A stretch of DNA of 64,000 bases from Beta vulgaris subsp. vulgaris (GCF_026745355.1 NC_079210.1:29661116-29725115); one strand, 5' to 3'; shown: positions 10,465 to 23,640, counted from the stretch's first letter. The notes: generated from the letters alone by a model not told the origin. Numbers and translations: made by a program.

Positions 10465-12369
10465 TCACTCCCATGTTTCAGGGTGTAGATGTGTTTTTTT
10501 GCGAGAGCGGCTGGTTAAGCTACCCGAGGCGAACCCTCCTGTGATGACATTAACGTATCCCGCAGTCTCGTCACTTCGAGCCTGCTTCTCTTGGCAGGGT
10601 TCAACTTTCTTCTCTTTCAGATCCTTCAGATATCGGTTCAATTTCCCCTCATCAGCCAGCTTGTCGAGTGCCCTCTTCAGTTCTCGACACTCACGTGTGG
10701 TGTGACCACAATCGTGGTGGAACTCACACCAGAGCCCCTGATCTCGTTTACAGGCTGATGTTCGAATGGGGTTGGGTTTTGGCAGGGGGTACTTCCCCTT
10801 GATATCCAAGTAGATCTCTCTTTGATTCAAGTTATATCGGGGATCGTTCCAGTGATTTTCTAATCGAGGCTTTATATCCTTTTCCCTCCGAGGGGTGTAC
10901 TCGTGCTTTCTTTTTCCGAAGCTAGGCTCTTCGTGTGTTTTACAGATGTTGGAGGCCTGAATGAACTTCTGAGCTAGGTTCATGGCCTCCGAGAACAATG
11001 AGGCTTCATTCTCCGCGAGCTTTAGTTTGAAACTACTCGAGGGATATAACCCAGACATGAGCGCAGTGAACGCGACGCTGTCTTGTAGATCGGAGACTTT
11101 GAGTGACTCTTCATTGAATCTCTTGATGTATTCGGCTAGGTCTTCTTCTCTTCGCTGTCTGATAGACATGAGGTGAATACTGGTCTTCCGATGTCTTCAA
11201 CCTGCGATGAAGTTATGTTTGAAGGCTGCCTCGAGGGCAGTAAAACTCGATATACTCTCGGAAGGAAGCTCGGTGAACCAGGTCAAGGCCAAACCCTTTA
11301 TAGTAGTTGGAAAGAACTTGCACCTGGCTGCCTCACTGCTAGTCTAGACGCTCATTTGCGCTTTGAAGGCGGTAAGATGGTCGATAGGATCAGTGGTCCC
11401 GTCATATTGATCAATAAGGGGAACTTTGACTTTTCGAGGGGTAAGAGCCCTCATGATGTTTTCATCGAAGGGCGTGGAGAACCCTAAATTCCCCATCTGG
11501 ACTTCGGATTCCTGGCTCGACTCGGAGCTTGATACCCGTTGTCGATGTCCCCAGCGATGCCGAGGCTCCCTCTCCCTTCGAGGCTCCTGCTGATCTTGGG
11601 GCTCTTTTCCTCGGGGCTCTCTCTCCTGAGGCCCCCTTTCTCGAAGTTCTTTCCATCGAGGTTCCCTCCTCGAGGTTCCTTTTCTAGAGGCTCTCTCCTC
11701 GAGGCTCCCTCTCTCGAGGTTCCCTCTGCTCCCGGTTAGGGTTAGGGGGAGTGCTTCTTGCTCTTGATTGTGCCCGCTTTTCGTTCAGGATTTATCGGGC
11801 ATCACGGTTACCGTACCTCAGGTAACGTTCATTGATCACATGGTGTGCGTCCCCCTGCCTAGGGGCTGCCTGAGTGGCCCGTCGAAGCGCCCGTGGTGAG
11901 TTCGGGGGATCGAGGGCTATCACCTGAGTTCAAGTCGAGGCACGGGGGGTGGCGGAGGTCTATTCGAGGTACCTTCTCCCCCTGCCTGGAAGTTCAGCAT
12001 TAGGGCCCGGAGGCCACGCTCGAAGTTGTCACTGAGGCGATCGGCCAGTTGTTGAAGATCTTGCTGTTTGACATGGTTCGGACTGGTCTGCTCGAGCCAC
12101 GGGGGGCCCGCCGGGGTTCGAGCTGTCCTAACTCGAAGCGCCTCATGGTTGACGGCGCTTGCTGCCTCCCGAGGGTTAATCTCCTTGAGGATGTGCTGAT
12201 TGTGGGCCGAGAGAATAGGAGCCTGCCGGGGGTTACCCGCTGTCTCGTCGGCCACCTCGGGAGACGGTGCCCTGGAGTGATTAGAGGGGATGGGAGCCCT
12301 CTGTCTCCTTCGGTCTCTTCGGGTGACAGCCATAGCTTTTAGTTCGATGATCCCCACAGACGGCGCCAA
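10465..12369 (-). pseudogene. gag: gypsy-1 gag
   Basis: The N-terminal part (12369-11920) is basic and Pro-rich, with MAVTRRDRRRQRAP near its start. The central retrotransposon Gag domain is read from the complement of 11487-11170. The C-terminal part (11169-10465) has EEDLAEYIKRFNEE and the Tat-type metal-binding knuckle WCEFHHDCGHTTRECREL. An in-frame TGA at 11197-11199 interrupts the central domain, and frame changes occur between 11920 and 11490. Gag forms the particle; this copy could not do so from one reading frame. It begins just inside the primer binding site, as usual. Confidence 0.85.
12351..12368 (-). promoter_or_regulatory. gypsy-1 primer binding site
   Basis: On the minus strand TGGCGCCGTCTGTGGGGA starts three bases inside the 5' LTR. 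TGGCGCC followed by a G-rich stretch is the usual form of plant Ty3/gypsy primer sites. I do not assign the tRNA with confidence. Confidence 0.8.
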
Positions 12370-12371
12370 CC

Positions 12372-12751
12372 TGTTTCGAGTAAAAACTTATATTAGGTGG
12401 GATGGATCGAGATCGGGGTTATCAATGGCCGGATACTCGAAGACGACTAGGAGACCTGCACAAGACATGAGTTAGACTACCCCGGGGGTGGATCGGGGAT
12501 CGCCACTCCGACGATCAAGTCAGTTGAAGTGAATTAATTGGGATCCGTGAAGTGGATTGTCTAGGATTGCTTACCTTAATAAATGGGGATCTGCCCGCTA
12601 TTTATAGGCGTTGAAATGTGTGAAAGTTGTCCCTGCCACGTAGGTACGGAATTTAAGGTAAGGGGGCCCCACTGGTGGACTTCCATGCTGACAGGAGGTC
12701 TTTAGGCCTTGGACCAGGCAACGAACCATGAGGCAAGATCGGGCCCAAACA
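12372..12751 (-). repeat. gypsy-1 5' LTR (right copy, full length)
   Basis: 380 bp, TGTTTCGAG...CCCAAACA, direct repeat of 2459-2793, adjacent to the primer binding site. It retains the 45-bp segment missing from the left copy. It is followed by TATATATATG, the continuation of the TA tract of CACTA-A. Confidence 0.94.
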
Positions 12752-13272
12752 TATATATATGTTGGATTCGCATGATTATTGTGTTGGACTGAATCGTATT
12801 TATTTACTTTTGAACTTGGAATTTGATGGTGGATATTAGAGGAAAATTGCTTCGTAGAGGATGATAGATGTTGGTTGATGGATGAATTTTGGATGATGGA
12901 TGTTCTTTGTTAGCCTCATTTTGGATGATGGATGTTGGTTTGTTGCATATAATGTTGTATTGGTTAATCCCAATTACGGGTTTATCCTATTCACAAACGG
13001 AGCTCTACCGAAATTTATGCAGAAAAAAGTTACGTATATTGTTGCAGTTTTTCCCATAAACCGCAGCAATATGCTTAATGAATTCTGATATAATATAAAT
13101 ATATTGCTGCAATTTTTCCTAGAAATCGCAGTAATATGTTCAGATATTGCTGCGCTTTAAAACTGCAACAATATATTAATTAACTATTGTTGGCCCCTTA
13201 ATTGTTGTGCAGCCAAAACCGCCGCAATAGGCCACTTAGGGAATGTAGCAATAAGCATTTATTCTACTAGTG
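12752..13272 (+). repeat. CACTA-A right subterminal region and terminus
   Basis: From about 13020 on there are repeated motifs of about 12 bp in both orientations (TTGCTGCAAT, AAATCGCAG, AACTGCAACAATAT, CCGCCGCAATAG), typical of CACTA subterminal repeats that bind the transposase. The end is CTACTAGTG at 13272. The last about 60 bp are nearly identical to the right end of CACTA-B (46140-46202), so both belong to one family. Confidence 0.88.
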
Positions 13273-15851
13273 CCCAAATCTTGTGATAAAATTCTACCAG
13301 ATGAATTTCTTTACCTGGTTGGTCGTTATCTTTGCAGTGGGCTCCGCTGCAATCAATTTTTTGAAGTAGTAAATACCCACAATTAGGAATTTCCATCCCC
13401 TACTAGGCAAATGGGACGGGTGAAGGATTAGCTGCAGATCATTTGTCGGCTGGTGATTAACTAGGGCAAACCTCTAACACTTGTCGCACTTCTTTACGTA
13501 GAGCTACACTCCCTCGTGTATTTCTTCGATAATTTTTGTGGCCTCGTGGGCCGTTACGCACCTTAGGAGTGGGAATGAGAGACCCTTTATATACAATTGC
13601 ATTTGGAAGATGCAATACCACATGGATTTTGTTCGAAGCTTTTTGGCCGCCATCTTATCATCTGGTAAAACTAATTGTGTTTACTGCTGGTGGGTTAGTG
13701 TTAATGCTTCTTTCCAGCAACACTTCTACCATTACGTTACGTTTCATGTCACTCATACTAGAGCTGGCCATCTTGGATAGAGCATCAGCCGCCATATTCT
13801 TCGTCCTTGCAACCAACTTGACCTCAAAACTCTGTAATCCTGTCGTAATGTGCTTGACCCTACTCAAGTATGTACCCTCTATCTAGCTAGATATACCAGC
13901 CACAAATCCATCAGCATGATTATCCTCTTGGTCCCCGCCACTATGCTCAGGCATATACCGGCTATAGCTACTTCATACTCGACCTCGTTGTTGGAGGCTT
14001 TGAAGCCAAAATGGACGTTGTACTCGAACGTTTCCCCCGATGGAGACGTCATCACTACTCCAGCCCCGGCGCCCATTTGGGTTAGCAGACCTGTCCACTG
14101 CTATTTGCCAGGTATCAGTCGGCTCAGTTGTTTCTTCGTATGTCATTTTGACAATTAAGTCGGCCAAAGCTTGGGCCTTGATGCTCGTACAAGGTCAGTT
14201 ATCGACGCCGAACTCTGACAATTCTATAGCCTACTTGAGTAGCCTGTCGGTCGTATCTAGCTTGTGAAGTGCCTTCTTCAAGGGCTGATTGTGAGTACTT
14301 GGATGGCATGAGAGTCGAAATATGGCCTAAGCTTTCGCATTGCGATGAGTACGACACATGCCATTTTTTCAACTAATTCATACATATGTTATGCCCCAGC
14401 CATAATGTGGCTGATGAAATATATGGGGAGTTGTTGCCCCTGCTTTTCTACGAAAAACACAACAGCCATCGTCTTCTCCGACACCGAGATGTACAACTGC
14501 AACTTATCTCCTAGCTCAGGTCGGGTGATGGTCAGCTGCTTTTTGAAGTGCTCCTTTACTCCTATGAAAGCGTGCTTATGTTCGTCTCCTAATTCGAACT
14601 TCTTGTTCCACCATAGGACTTTGAAAAACGGTAAGGCTTTTTCTGCCGATTTGGAGACGAACCTAGTCAAGGTTGTCATTCATCCTGTCAGATTTTTTAT
14701 ATCCCGGATACTCCTTGGTTCCAGAAGCTCACTGATTGCCTTGACCTTATCGAGGTTCACGTCTATCCCCCTCTGCTGACCATGAAGCCGAGGGACTTGT
14801 CGGACCTAACCCCAAATACACACTTCTTAGGATTCAGCTTCATTTGGTGTTTTTATAGGGTCGCAAAAGTTTTCCTCGAGATCGACGACGTGGGCCTCCT
14901 ATGTGACGCTCTTTACAATCCTATCGTCCACATCTACCTCCACATTCCGGCCTTTTTGGTTGTCAATAATCTTATCCAATAGCTTATGATAAGTAGCACC
15001 GACATTCTATAGACCGAATGGCATAGCCTTGTAAGCGTAAACTCTTGCAGTGGTGATGAATGTTGTCTTGTTCCTATCAGATCCTAAGGGGATGATCTGG
15101 TGATATCCATAAATAGCATCCATAAAGCTGAGCAAGGCATGACCACTATTGGACTCAACCAACTGGTTAATTATGGGTAATGGGTAATAGTCCTTGGGTC
15201 AGGCTTTGTTGAAGTCGCTAAAGTCTCTACACACATTCGCTTGAACCCATTAGCCTTTTTGACCATTACCACATTTTTCAGCCATTCCGGTTAGTCATAT
15301 GGTTCGATGAAATCTGCCGCCAATAGTTTTATCAACCTCTTCCTTGATAGTCGCGTTATTTCCCGCAGAAAAGTTTCTCTTCTCTTGTTTTAGCGGCTTC
15401 ACATCCTCGTTAACGTTTAACCGGTGAACCATGAACGTCGGGTCAATCCCCGGCATTTCTTCCGTCGAGAACGCAAAGACATCTGCGTGACTACACATAA
15501 GTCTTATCAAGTTGACCTTGACATTGTCAGCCAGGTCGGCCCCAATCTTAACCGTTCTTTCCGGCCTGTCCTGCTCCAGGCTTATTTCTTTCGTCTCGCC
15601 TTCTGGGCTATGTCTCGGCAAGTCTTCCGGCCTTCCCTCGAAGTTTTCTATTGATAGATCCTTTTTGGCTTTATTCTCAGCCCTGTGCCTTTTTCTCTCT
15701 GATGGTGGCGTTGCTGTCGGCTGCTTGTGATTGGAATTCTTTATAGCCGTTAGGTAACATGCCCTAGCTGACTCTTGATTCCCTTTCATCTTTTCTAGCC
15801 TTCCTATGATTGACGTATAAATCATCGTCAAATGGTAGGTGAATACCACAG
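13273..15851 (-). pseudogene. pol: gypsy-2 pol: RT, two RNase H domains and partial integrase
   Basis: The end of protease and the RT N-terminus are open at 15873-15295 (the top 22 bases belong to the SIRE LTR), including MPGIDPTFMVHRLNV. The RT active site (14923-14934) reads DVDD instead of YVDD. An RNase H stretch lies at 14679-14389 and a second RNase H at 14076-13879 with SNNEVEYEVA. Integrase follows: the zinc-binding end near 13480 and the core segment with FLIVGIYYF and TTNQVKKFIW, which stops at 13273 exactly where CACTA-A ends. Many stops and small deletions; no product is expected. Confidence 0.82.
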
Positions 15852-16976
15852 TGAAAGTGCAAGTGACACTCAAGAGGGGGGGGTGAATTGAGTGTTTGTC
15901 CGAATGTTGTATATTTTTCGCTTATAGTAAGAATAGTAAAGGATAAGTTCTCTAGCAGCGGAAATAAAAGCAATGAATAAACACACAAGGATTTAACGAG
16001 GTTCGACTTCTAATAAGTCTACGTCCTCCACTCACTCACTATTTTATTAATCAACTCAGAATAACAAAAGAATTACACTCAATCACTTATGCACCTCTGC
16101 ACAAGATGATTCCCCAACTTCCACGTATGGAAGTTCGACCCAACCACCAACTATGATGGTTCAAATGAAGTTGATCCCCAATCAACTTCCTCAGCAAACT
16201 GAACTCACAATTTGCTCACTTACAACAAGTTTTCTCTCAAGAACAAACAGCCTTACACGCTTAGAATGAGAGTAGTTTAAGATCTATGTGGTATTCGGGT
16301 TTATGCTTAGATTTGAGAGTTCAAGAGATGAAATGCTTTTGCTTAGAGTATTCTGAAAATATGCGTGCAAAAGCTTAAGGTTTGTGTGCTAGCAAAACTC
16401 CTTAAATAAGCCTTTGGTAAGTAAATGTTACATGATATTATGAGAGTATATTTTCCTCGGAAATATGGAAATTATTCTAAGGAAAATATACTCAGTATAA
16501 TATCATATAACACACTTACCATACTTAAGAAATCTTGCTAACAAACCATGCATCCGTGTATTTTGAAAATCAATTTTGCGCGGAAAGAAAACTTTCCTAA
16601 AATATGAATGCATGAAGTAAATCCCAGAAGACTGGTTCAGATCTGTTCCCAAACTGTTTCAATCAACCAAGTTTTACTTGTAGTTGTGTATGACAAGTAA
16701 CCGAGGTTTCTTGTCATCCACAACTAGTTCATCTCTCTAGTTTCAAACCTTTATAGTGCATCAAAATTTTTACCACGTACATTGCATCTAAGACCTAAAT
16801 GCTACAACTTGATCTTGGTCTTCATGCAATTCTTCAAGACTTGGCTTCACTAGCTTCGTCTTTCAATCCATTGAACTTGTACTTTGGCACCTACACATGC
16901 AAACAGAAATATGCATGCAATATAATAGTTCAATGTGGTTTGTCATCACTCAAAACTCAAAACAGGGAACTCAACA
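15852..16976 (-). repeat. SIRE 3' LTR (left copy)
   Basis: 1125 bp, TG...CA. It is nearly identical to the right copy apart from scattered single-base changes and an 8-bp indel near 16094, so insertion is fairly recent compared with gypsy-2. Confidence 0.95.
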
Positions 16977-16996
16977 AATTCCCCCTTTTTGATGAT
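16977..16996 (-). promoter_or_regulatory. SIRE polypurine tract
   Basis: On the minus strand AAAAAGGGGGAATT directly precedes the LTR start TGTTGAG. This is the expected plus-strand primer site. Confidence 0.8.
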
Positions 16997-17760
16997 GACA
17001 AACCCTGAAGTTCCGCCTGCAAATAATATCATTAGTTTTGAGAACTTTTTCAAACAAATTGAATTCTTATGATAAGAACTCAAGACACTGGTCTCGTACT
17101 GTTCCTGCAGATTAAGCATCATTTACAAGTATACTAGTTCACAACTAACTGACAGCAGTTTAAGAAAGAGTTTCTAAGTACCATAGGCAAATACTAATCA
17201 GACTCAGAGCTCTTAGACTTAAACATGCATTCGCAAGAACAACATCAGTAGTTGTTCAGACTTATTTCTAAGCCATTAGGGAGAAAAGAAGTAAAGTGCT
17301 TTGAATACACTCACTTCCAGACCACTTCTGGTATGTCACCTCTAACAAGGCACTCAGCCTTGCTCTAGTTGCTACAACACACACAGATTGTAATACCAGA
17401 CCTGTTTCCCCCTAAGAGTAGGTGGAAAAGATCACAAAACTTCACACCTGTTCCCCCTTTTGGCATCATCAAAATAGATCAAGGAACCAAACAAATTAAC
17501 AAATAACAAAACACAACCAGTAGATAAACTACCAATCATATGAAGTTTTTGCTAAATAGGCAGCTCAAACAGCATTCTAGGGATGATGATGCTACCATTG
17601 TTCCTGCAAAGTATCAAAAGCTACGAGTCCTAAATAAGAGTTATTACAGACCAGTAGTAGACCAAATTACATAAGATCAAATGTTTTTGTAATTTGGGAA
17701 GGGGGTAACCAGATAGAAAGTTCAATAAAAGAGAGGGGTTAACAGCAAAATCGAATAAGA
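16997..17760. other. SIRE 3' untranslated region
   Basis: AT-rich, non-coding sequence between the extra ORF and the polypurine tract. I see no genes or repeats in it. Confidence 0.6.
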
Positions 17761-17764
17761 AGAA

Positions 17765-19818
17765 GAGGAAATCAATCAGCTCCAGAGTCGTTTTCAGTCC
17801 CAGCATCTTCTTCCTCCTCAAGATTCTCTGAAACATCTTCTGCATTTTCTTCCTCCTCCTCTTCTCCTTTCTCTTACTCCTCTCTTCTTCTTGCTCTTCC
17901 TCATCCTCTTCTTATTTCTCTCCCTCGGAACCCAGCTCATCATCATCTTCATCACCAGCAGCATTGGATGACTCTTCCTTTGCCTCAGAATCCTCTCTAC
18001 TCTGAATACCAGCTTTGTCAAGGCGAACCTCAACTCTCCTGTAGGAATCCTGAAGTGCAGTGCAAAGTTGAGTAACACTATTCAGCATATTCTGCATCAT
18101 CTGGTTCTGGTCACTCAACTGCTTGACCAAGGCATAAGTAGCCTGAACTGATTCCGGACTGATCCCTACACCAACTGCATCACCCTTTGCTTCACCCTTC
18201 ATTTTCAGAACACCATCTGCATAGGACATGCCTTTCTGACCTATAATCTAATTCGTAAGATGAGACATGGTGCCATAGTCTCCCACCATACGAATTTTCC
18301 AATGCTTAAATACTAAGGTCAGCCATCCTCCATAGGGCAGTGCATGCTTAGCCTTCTCCACCAGACTGATCATGTGACCCAACATCATAGCAGGGAGGTT
18401 GACTCGAATATGTTCCATGAGACAGTATATGAGGACACTATCCATCAACCGTACACTCATGTGGCCTTGAGCTATGGGAAACACAATCTTGGAGGCTATG
18501 GTATGAAATATCCTCATGATAGGCTCCGTAAGTGGCCAATGGTGTACCCCTGCTTAGGGTCAGGTGGACCAGTGAACAACCTGGTCTGGATCTTTTCTGC
18601 TGTGATTCCTTTAACTGTGGGCCAGTTCTCCCTTGAGTACTCATCAATCCCTTGTTTGGGACTTTGAGAATTTCAGCCAAAAGCTTCTCAAATAAATTAA
18701 TGGGAGTGCCCTTAACAAAAGCAAAGTAGGACCCATCGTCCTTAGTATGCAGGTGTTCATAAAATTCCTCAACTAAAGGCATAAACACATCAAGTCCTTT
18801 GCAAACAAAACAGACCATTTCTGAAATGCTAAAGCTTCCTTAACCTCATGCAAGAACTTTGATCAACCCAACTTTGGCAACAGAAAAACCAACCAGAATA
18901 GACCTATCCCTCAAATCATACAAAGGCTCGGGAGTGATAGACTTACTTTTCTTGAGTTTGAACCCTCTGCAGCAACAATAGCAGGCAGCTTCCTCTTTTT
19001 GTCAGCAGGGAACCGGTCTGGTTCTGGTTCCTGCATAATCTCCTTGCCTTTGGATGATTCAGCACCCTTCCTAGCAACCGTCTTTACCCTTGAACCCTTG
19101 CTAGCAACAGCCTCCTTCTTAGTAACTTCCCTCTCAACATCAGCACCTTCCTTCTTCTTTAATTTCTCCACTGATTTGGGTGTGAGTTTAGGGGTAGGGA
19201 GTTTGGGTTTGGTGGTTGTGACTGGTTGTTTTGTGGTGTTGGGTTTGGTAACCTCCTTCTCAACAGACTTAACCGCTTTTGATGGCGGTTTCTTGGCAGC
19301 AACTTTTTTCCTGCATTCTTTCCTTGCGTTCAACTACAACATCCTCCTTCTCAACTTCTTCTTCCTCCATCCTGATTTTCCGGTTCTGATCACCCACCGG
19401 CTCCGACTCCGCTTCCGATTCTGACACTTCCATCTTCTCCGACTCCTCTGGCTTAGACTCCTCAACCGGTTTTGGTGTGGGAGTCTTTGATTTTGGTGTG
19501 ACAGGCTTTTTGGGAGTGGTGGTTTTTGTAACTTTGGAAGTGGCGTTTTGGTGATTTTGGCGGTTGATTTTGGAATTACCGCTTTTGTGGTGGTAGATTT
19601 TGTGGTGGTTTTTTGTGTAGTTGTTTTGGTAGTGGTGGATTTTGTGGTTGCTGCTTCTTTGAATTCGTCCTATTAAAGGTTCTTCTTCCTCATCTTCAAC
19701 CTCTTCCTCCATAACGGTTCCTCCACTGGTCAGCCACAACCTTTGTTTTCTTAGTTTCAATTTCGGGAGATTCTTCAACCTCCTTTTCTACCAACCTAGT
19801 ACTCCTCCTTTTTGACAT
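17765..19818 (-). pseudogene. SIRE extra sense ORF downstream of pol (env-like / plant transposon protein)
   Basis: It starts at ATG 19818-19816 (MSKRRSTRLVEKEVEE) about 550 bp after RNase H, in the same direction as pol. The first 250 residues are low-complexity, Lys/Pro/Thr/Glu-rich (frames shift near 19720 and 19320). A folded region follows (18818-18248) with VFMPLVEEFYEHL, FVKGTPINLFEKLLAE and RVNLPAMMLGHMI, resembling the 'putative plant transposon protein' domain. Then comes a helical part (18229-17912, SDQNQMMQNMLNSV) and an acidic tail. In SIRE1-like elements the ORF at this place has been called env-like. I see no convincing membrane segment or signal peptide here, so an envelope role is doubtful. 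Several frameshifts. Confidence 0.7.
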
Positions 19819-20368
19819 GATGAGACTGAATTCCCTCTGTTTTGAGCACTTAAGAATAAGAAAAGAAAAACTTGAACAATTTGTGTTTCAAGAATTCGAG
19901 AAAGAAGGAATAGAAAGAATTAGGGTTTGATCGAGAGAATATAAGTAAAGAAGAAAAGATGAAAAATATGTGATCAAAGAGAATAAGAAAGAAATAAGGA
20001 AAGTATGATCACATGCAAGAATATATATAAGATGGCAAGAAATAACAACGGATATATCCGTTCTTCGCAAACTGCAGTTGCCTTAATTACAACCGTCACT
20101 TCATTTATTTTCTTAATTTGAAATTTGAAAAATATTTAGAGAATAACCGCCTCAAGAATCTGGTTCCCAAGTGGTCTGCAACTGGTCTGTGCCAACTTAC
20201 CTTTTTAAGACTTATGCTTAAGTACCCAAGTACTAAGATGATCAGTTCACATCGCATAAGAACTTTGTGAGCCCTAAAAAGCAAAAGAAAAATTAACAGA
20301 AGAAAAGAAATATATACACAAATTGACATCATTTGACTAGCCAAAGGGACAAGTCAAGACCTAAGAGC
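19819..20368. other. SIRE spacer between pol and extra ORF
   Basis: AT-rich and non-coding by eye. In other elements this stretch may hold a splice acceptor or promoter for the downstream ORF; none can be proven here. Confidence 0.4.
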
Positions 20369-23300
20369 TCATTGTCTAATCTTAATCATACCCAACAAGG
20401 TACGAAGCTTGATGAACACTTCTCTGCTCAAAGGTTTTGTAAATATGTCAGCTAGTTGATCTTCTGACCTGCAAAACTCCAACTCAACATTACCTTTTTC
20501 AAAGTTGTCCCTTAGAAAATGATGCCTAATCTCAATATGCTTGGTTTTAGAATGCTGGACAGGATTTTTCGAAATATTGATTGCACTTGTGTTATCACAT
20601 AAAATAGGAACACTTCCGAAACAGACCCCAAAATCCTTTAGTTGTGACTTTATCCACAAGAGTTGAGCACAGCACAAAGCAGAGCAATGTACTCAGACTC
20701 AGCTGTGGATAGGCTACAGATTTTTTTTCTTAGATCCTCATGAAATGAGACAAGAACCTAAGAAGTGGGCCATTCCAGAATTACTCTTCCTGTCCACAAT
20801 AACACCAGCAAAGTCAGCATCTGTGTATCCAATGAGGCTCATGCTGCTGCCCTTTGGATACCACAAACACAATATCATCAGTACCATTGAGATATCTAAG
20901 AATCCTTTTAACAGCCTTTAGGTGAGATTCTTTAGGGTTGCTTTGAAATCTCGCACACAACCCTACTGAAAACACTATATCTGGCCTACTGGCTGTTAAG
21001 TAAAGCAATGAGCCAATCATACCTCTGTATAGCTTGCCCTCAACATCCTTTCCCTTCTCATCAAGGCTCAATTTTGTAGAAGTTGGAATAGGTGTTTCAT
21101 AGGACTTGCTATCTTGCAGACCATACCTCTTCAGTAGCTCCTTGAGGTATTTCTGTTGATGGATCATGATTCCATCTTTGGTTTGCTTGATTTGAAGCCA
21201 AGGAAGAATCCAAGTTCTCCCATCATACTCATCTCAAATTCGCTCTTCATCAAATCTGCAAACTCATTACACAAATCAGTTGTTAGTAGCTCCGAACAAA
21301 ATATCATCAACATATATTTGGACCACTAAAAGATCAGTTCCCTTTCTTTCAAGAATAGTGTCTTGTCAATCGATCCTCTCTTATAGCCATTTTCTAAAAG
21401 AAAACTGGAAAGTCTCTCATACCATGCTCTAGGAGCTTGTTTGAGACCATAAAGAGCTTTGTCGAGTTTAAAAACATGATTTGGCAAGTCACTATCCTCA
21501 AAACCAGGGGGTTGCTTTACATAAACATCTTCTTTCAAATAACCATTAAGAAAGGTTGTCTTAACGTCCATTTGAAAGAGTTTAAAGTTCATATTAGCAG
21601 TAAATGCAATTAATATCCTGATAGCTTCAAGCCTGGCTACTGGAGCAAAGGTTTCATCATAATCAATTCCTTCTGTTGATTAAACCCTTGAACCACTAGC
21701 CTAGCTTTGTTTCTGACTATAATTCCTGAATCGTCCAATTTGTTCCTGAACACCCATTTAGTTCCAATAACAGACATGTTCTCCGTCCTGGGTTCAAGAT
21801 GCCATACTTGATTTCTCTCAAACTGATTGAGTTCATCTTGCATGGCTAGAACCCAATCTGGATCCGTTAAAGCAACCTTATAGTCAGTAGGTTCAACATT
21901 TGATAAGAAGGAATAGAATGCACAAAAGTTTTGCAAAGTAGAGTTCCTTGTCTGCACCCCCATTGATTATAGTGGGGTGAGAGGATTGTACTTAAAAGAT
22001 TTGTTCATATCAAGTTTGCATTTGTGCCTTCTAATGTTGAACCTGTTCCTGTACTGGTTCCCCTGTCTCATTGTTGTTTTGAGCAGGTGAACCAGTTTCC
22101 ATAGTGGTCTCATCTGCATCATCTTCATGTGGATGAGCATCTGAGTCACTATCTCCTTCCCTTACCTCTTGAGCTACCTGATTCTGTGCTGGACCAGACT
22201 CTTCCTCTCTATAGAGTTGTGTGGTGAGCTTGGTTCAGCACCTTTCATCCTTAGCTCCTGTAAAGTTCAGCATACCAATTTCGAACTCATCAGCATCTTC
22301 AACCTGCACATGCTTGCTGAACATGTTAGTCTCATCAAACAAGACATGGATACTTTCTTCAACACACAAGGTTCTTTTATTGAAAACTTTGTATGCCTTG
22401 CTGTGTGAAGAGTATCCAACGAAAACAGCCTCATCACTCCTAGGATCAAACTTGTCCAAACTTGATTTACCATTGTTGTGTACAAAACATTTGCACCCAA
22501 AACACGTAAATGTACAATGTTTGATTTTCTTCCCCTAAGGAGCTCATAAGGTGTTTTCTTCAGTAAAGGTCTCAACATTCCCTATTCAAAATATAACACG
22601 CAGTACTCACAGCCTCAGCCCAGAAGTTTCGAGGAAGACCACTCTCTAGAAGCATTGTTCTTGCCATTTCTTCTAGAGTGCGATTTTTCCTTTCAACCAC
22701 TCCATTTTGTTGTGGAGTTCTAGGAGCTGAAAAATTGTGAGATACACCATGATCATTACAGTAGGTTACGAAGCTGACATTGTCAAATTCAGAACCATGA
22801 TCAGACCGGATAGAGACCAGTTGATGACTAATCTTGTTTTGGACTTGTTTTATCAGAATTTCAAATTCTTCAAAAGTTTCATTTTTAAACTTCAAAAGAT
22901 TGTCCAAGTGAAACGAGAATAATCATCAACTAACACAAACACATAACTATAACCATTTTGACTTTGCCACGCATGGGCCACACAAGTCCATGTGTAAAGT
23001 TCGAAAGGTCTAGTTGTGCTTACAAACTTCTTTGGCTGAAAAGAGGACTTGACATGTTTACATTTAGCACATTCATGACAAATATGATCTGCAGCAAACT
23101 TGATGTTAGGTAAACCTGTCACCAAGTCTTGAGATCTCAGTTTATTGAGCAAAGAAAAACTTACATGTCCAAGTCTCTTATGCCACAGCCAATGATCATC
23201 CTTTATAACACTAAGACAAGTGGCATTGTCTTTGGAATCTGTTAAAAATGTTATGTAAACATTGTTATGTCGAAATCCCTTGCAGACCAGTTCCCTTGTT

Positions 23301-23640
23301 TCAGTATTGACTATATGACAAAAATTGGTTTCAAATTCAACATGGTTTCCTTTGTCTCAAGAGGTTATGATTCAAACCTTCTACAAAGTAAACATCATTA
23401 ATAGCTTGAGAAAGTGTCTTACCAACTTTACCTATACCTTTAATCAAACCTTTGTTATTTCTCCAAAGGTGACACTTCCTCCTTCATAGGCTACGAGTGA
23501 GAGAAATTGACTTTTATCTCCTGACATGTGTCTTGAGCAACCACTGTCCAAATACCAGTATGGTTTTGCTCTCACTCTAACCTGCACAAACAAATCAAGG
23601 TTTAGTTTTAGGAACCCAGATTTTCTTGGGTTCCTTGTCC
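20369..23640 (-). pseudogene. pol: SIRE pol: protease, integrase, reverse transcriptase, RNase H
   Basis: The order is typical for Ty1/copia. Protease has WYLDSGCSRHMSG near 23550 (catalytic Asp codon 23546-23548). GAG-pre-integrase lies at 23152-22990 with CHECAKCKH. The integrase core (22907-22572) carries RSDHGSEFDN and PQQNGVVERKNRT. RT spans 21963-21300 with [27 protein letters not shown] and an intact YVDD at 21303-21314. RNase H spans 21167-20369 and ends with ADIFTKPL. Frameshifts and stops separate the blocks (near 22980, 22235, 21967, 21640, 21240 and 20700), so no full polyprotein is made. Confidence 0.88.

Noticed and set aside
17818..18229. Host nuclear protein with acidic tail
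   Set aside because: It lies between SIRE pol and the SIRE 3' LTR in the sense direction, so it is the element's extra ORF.
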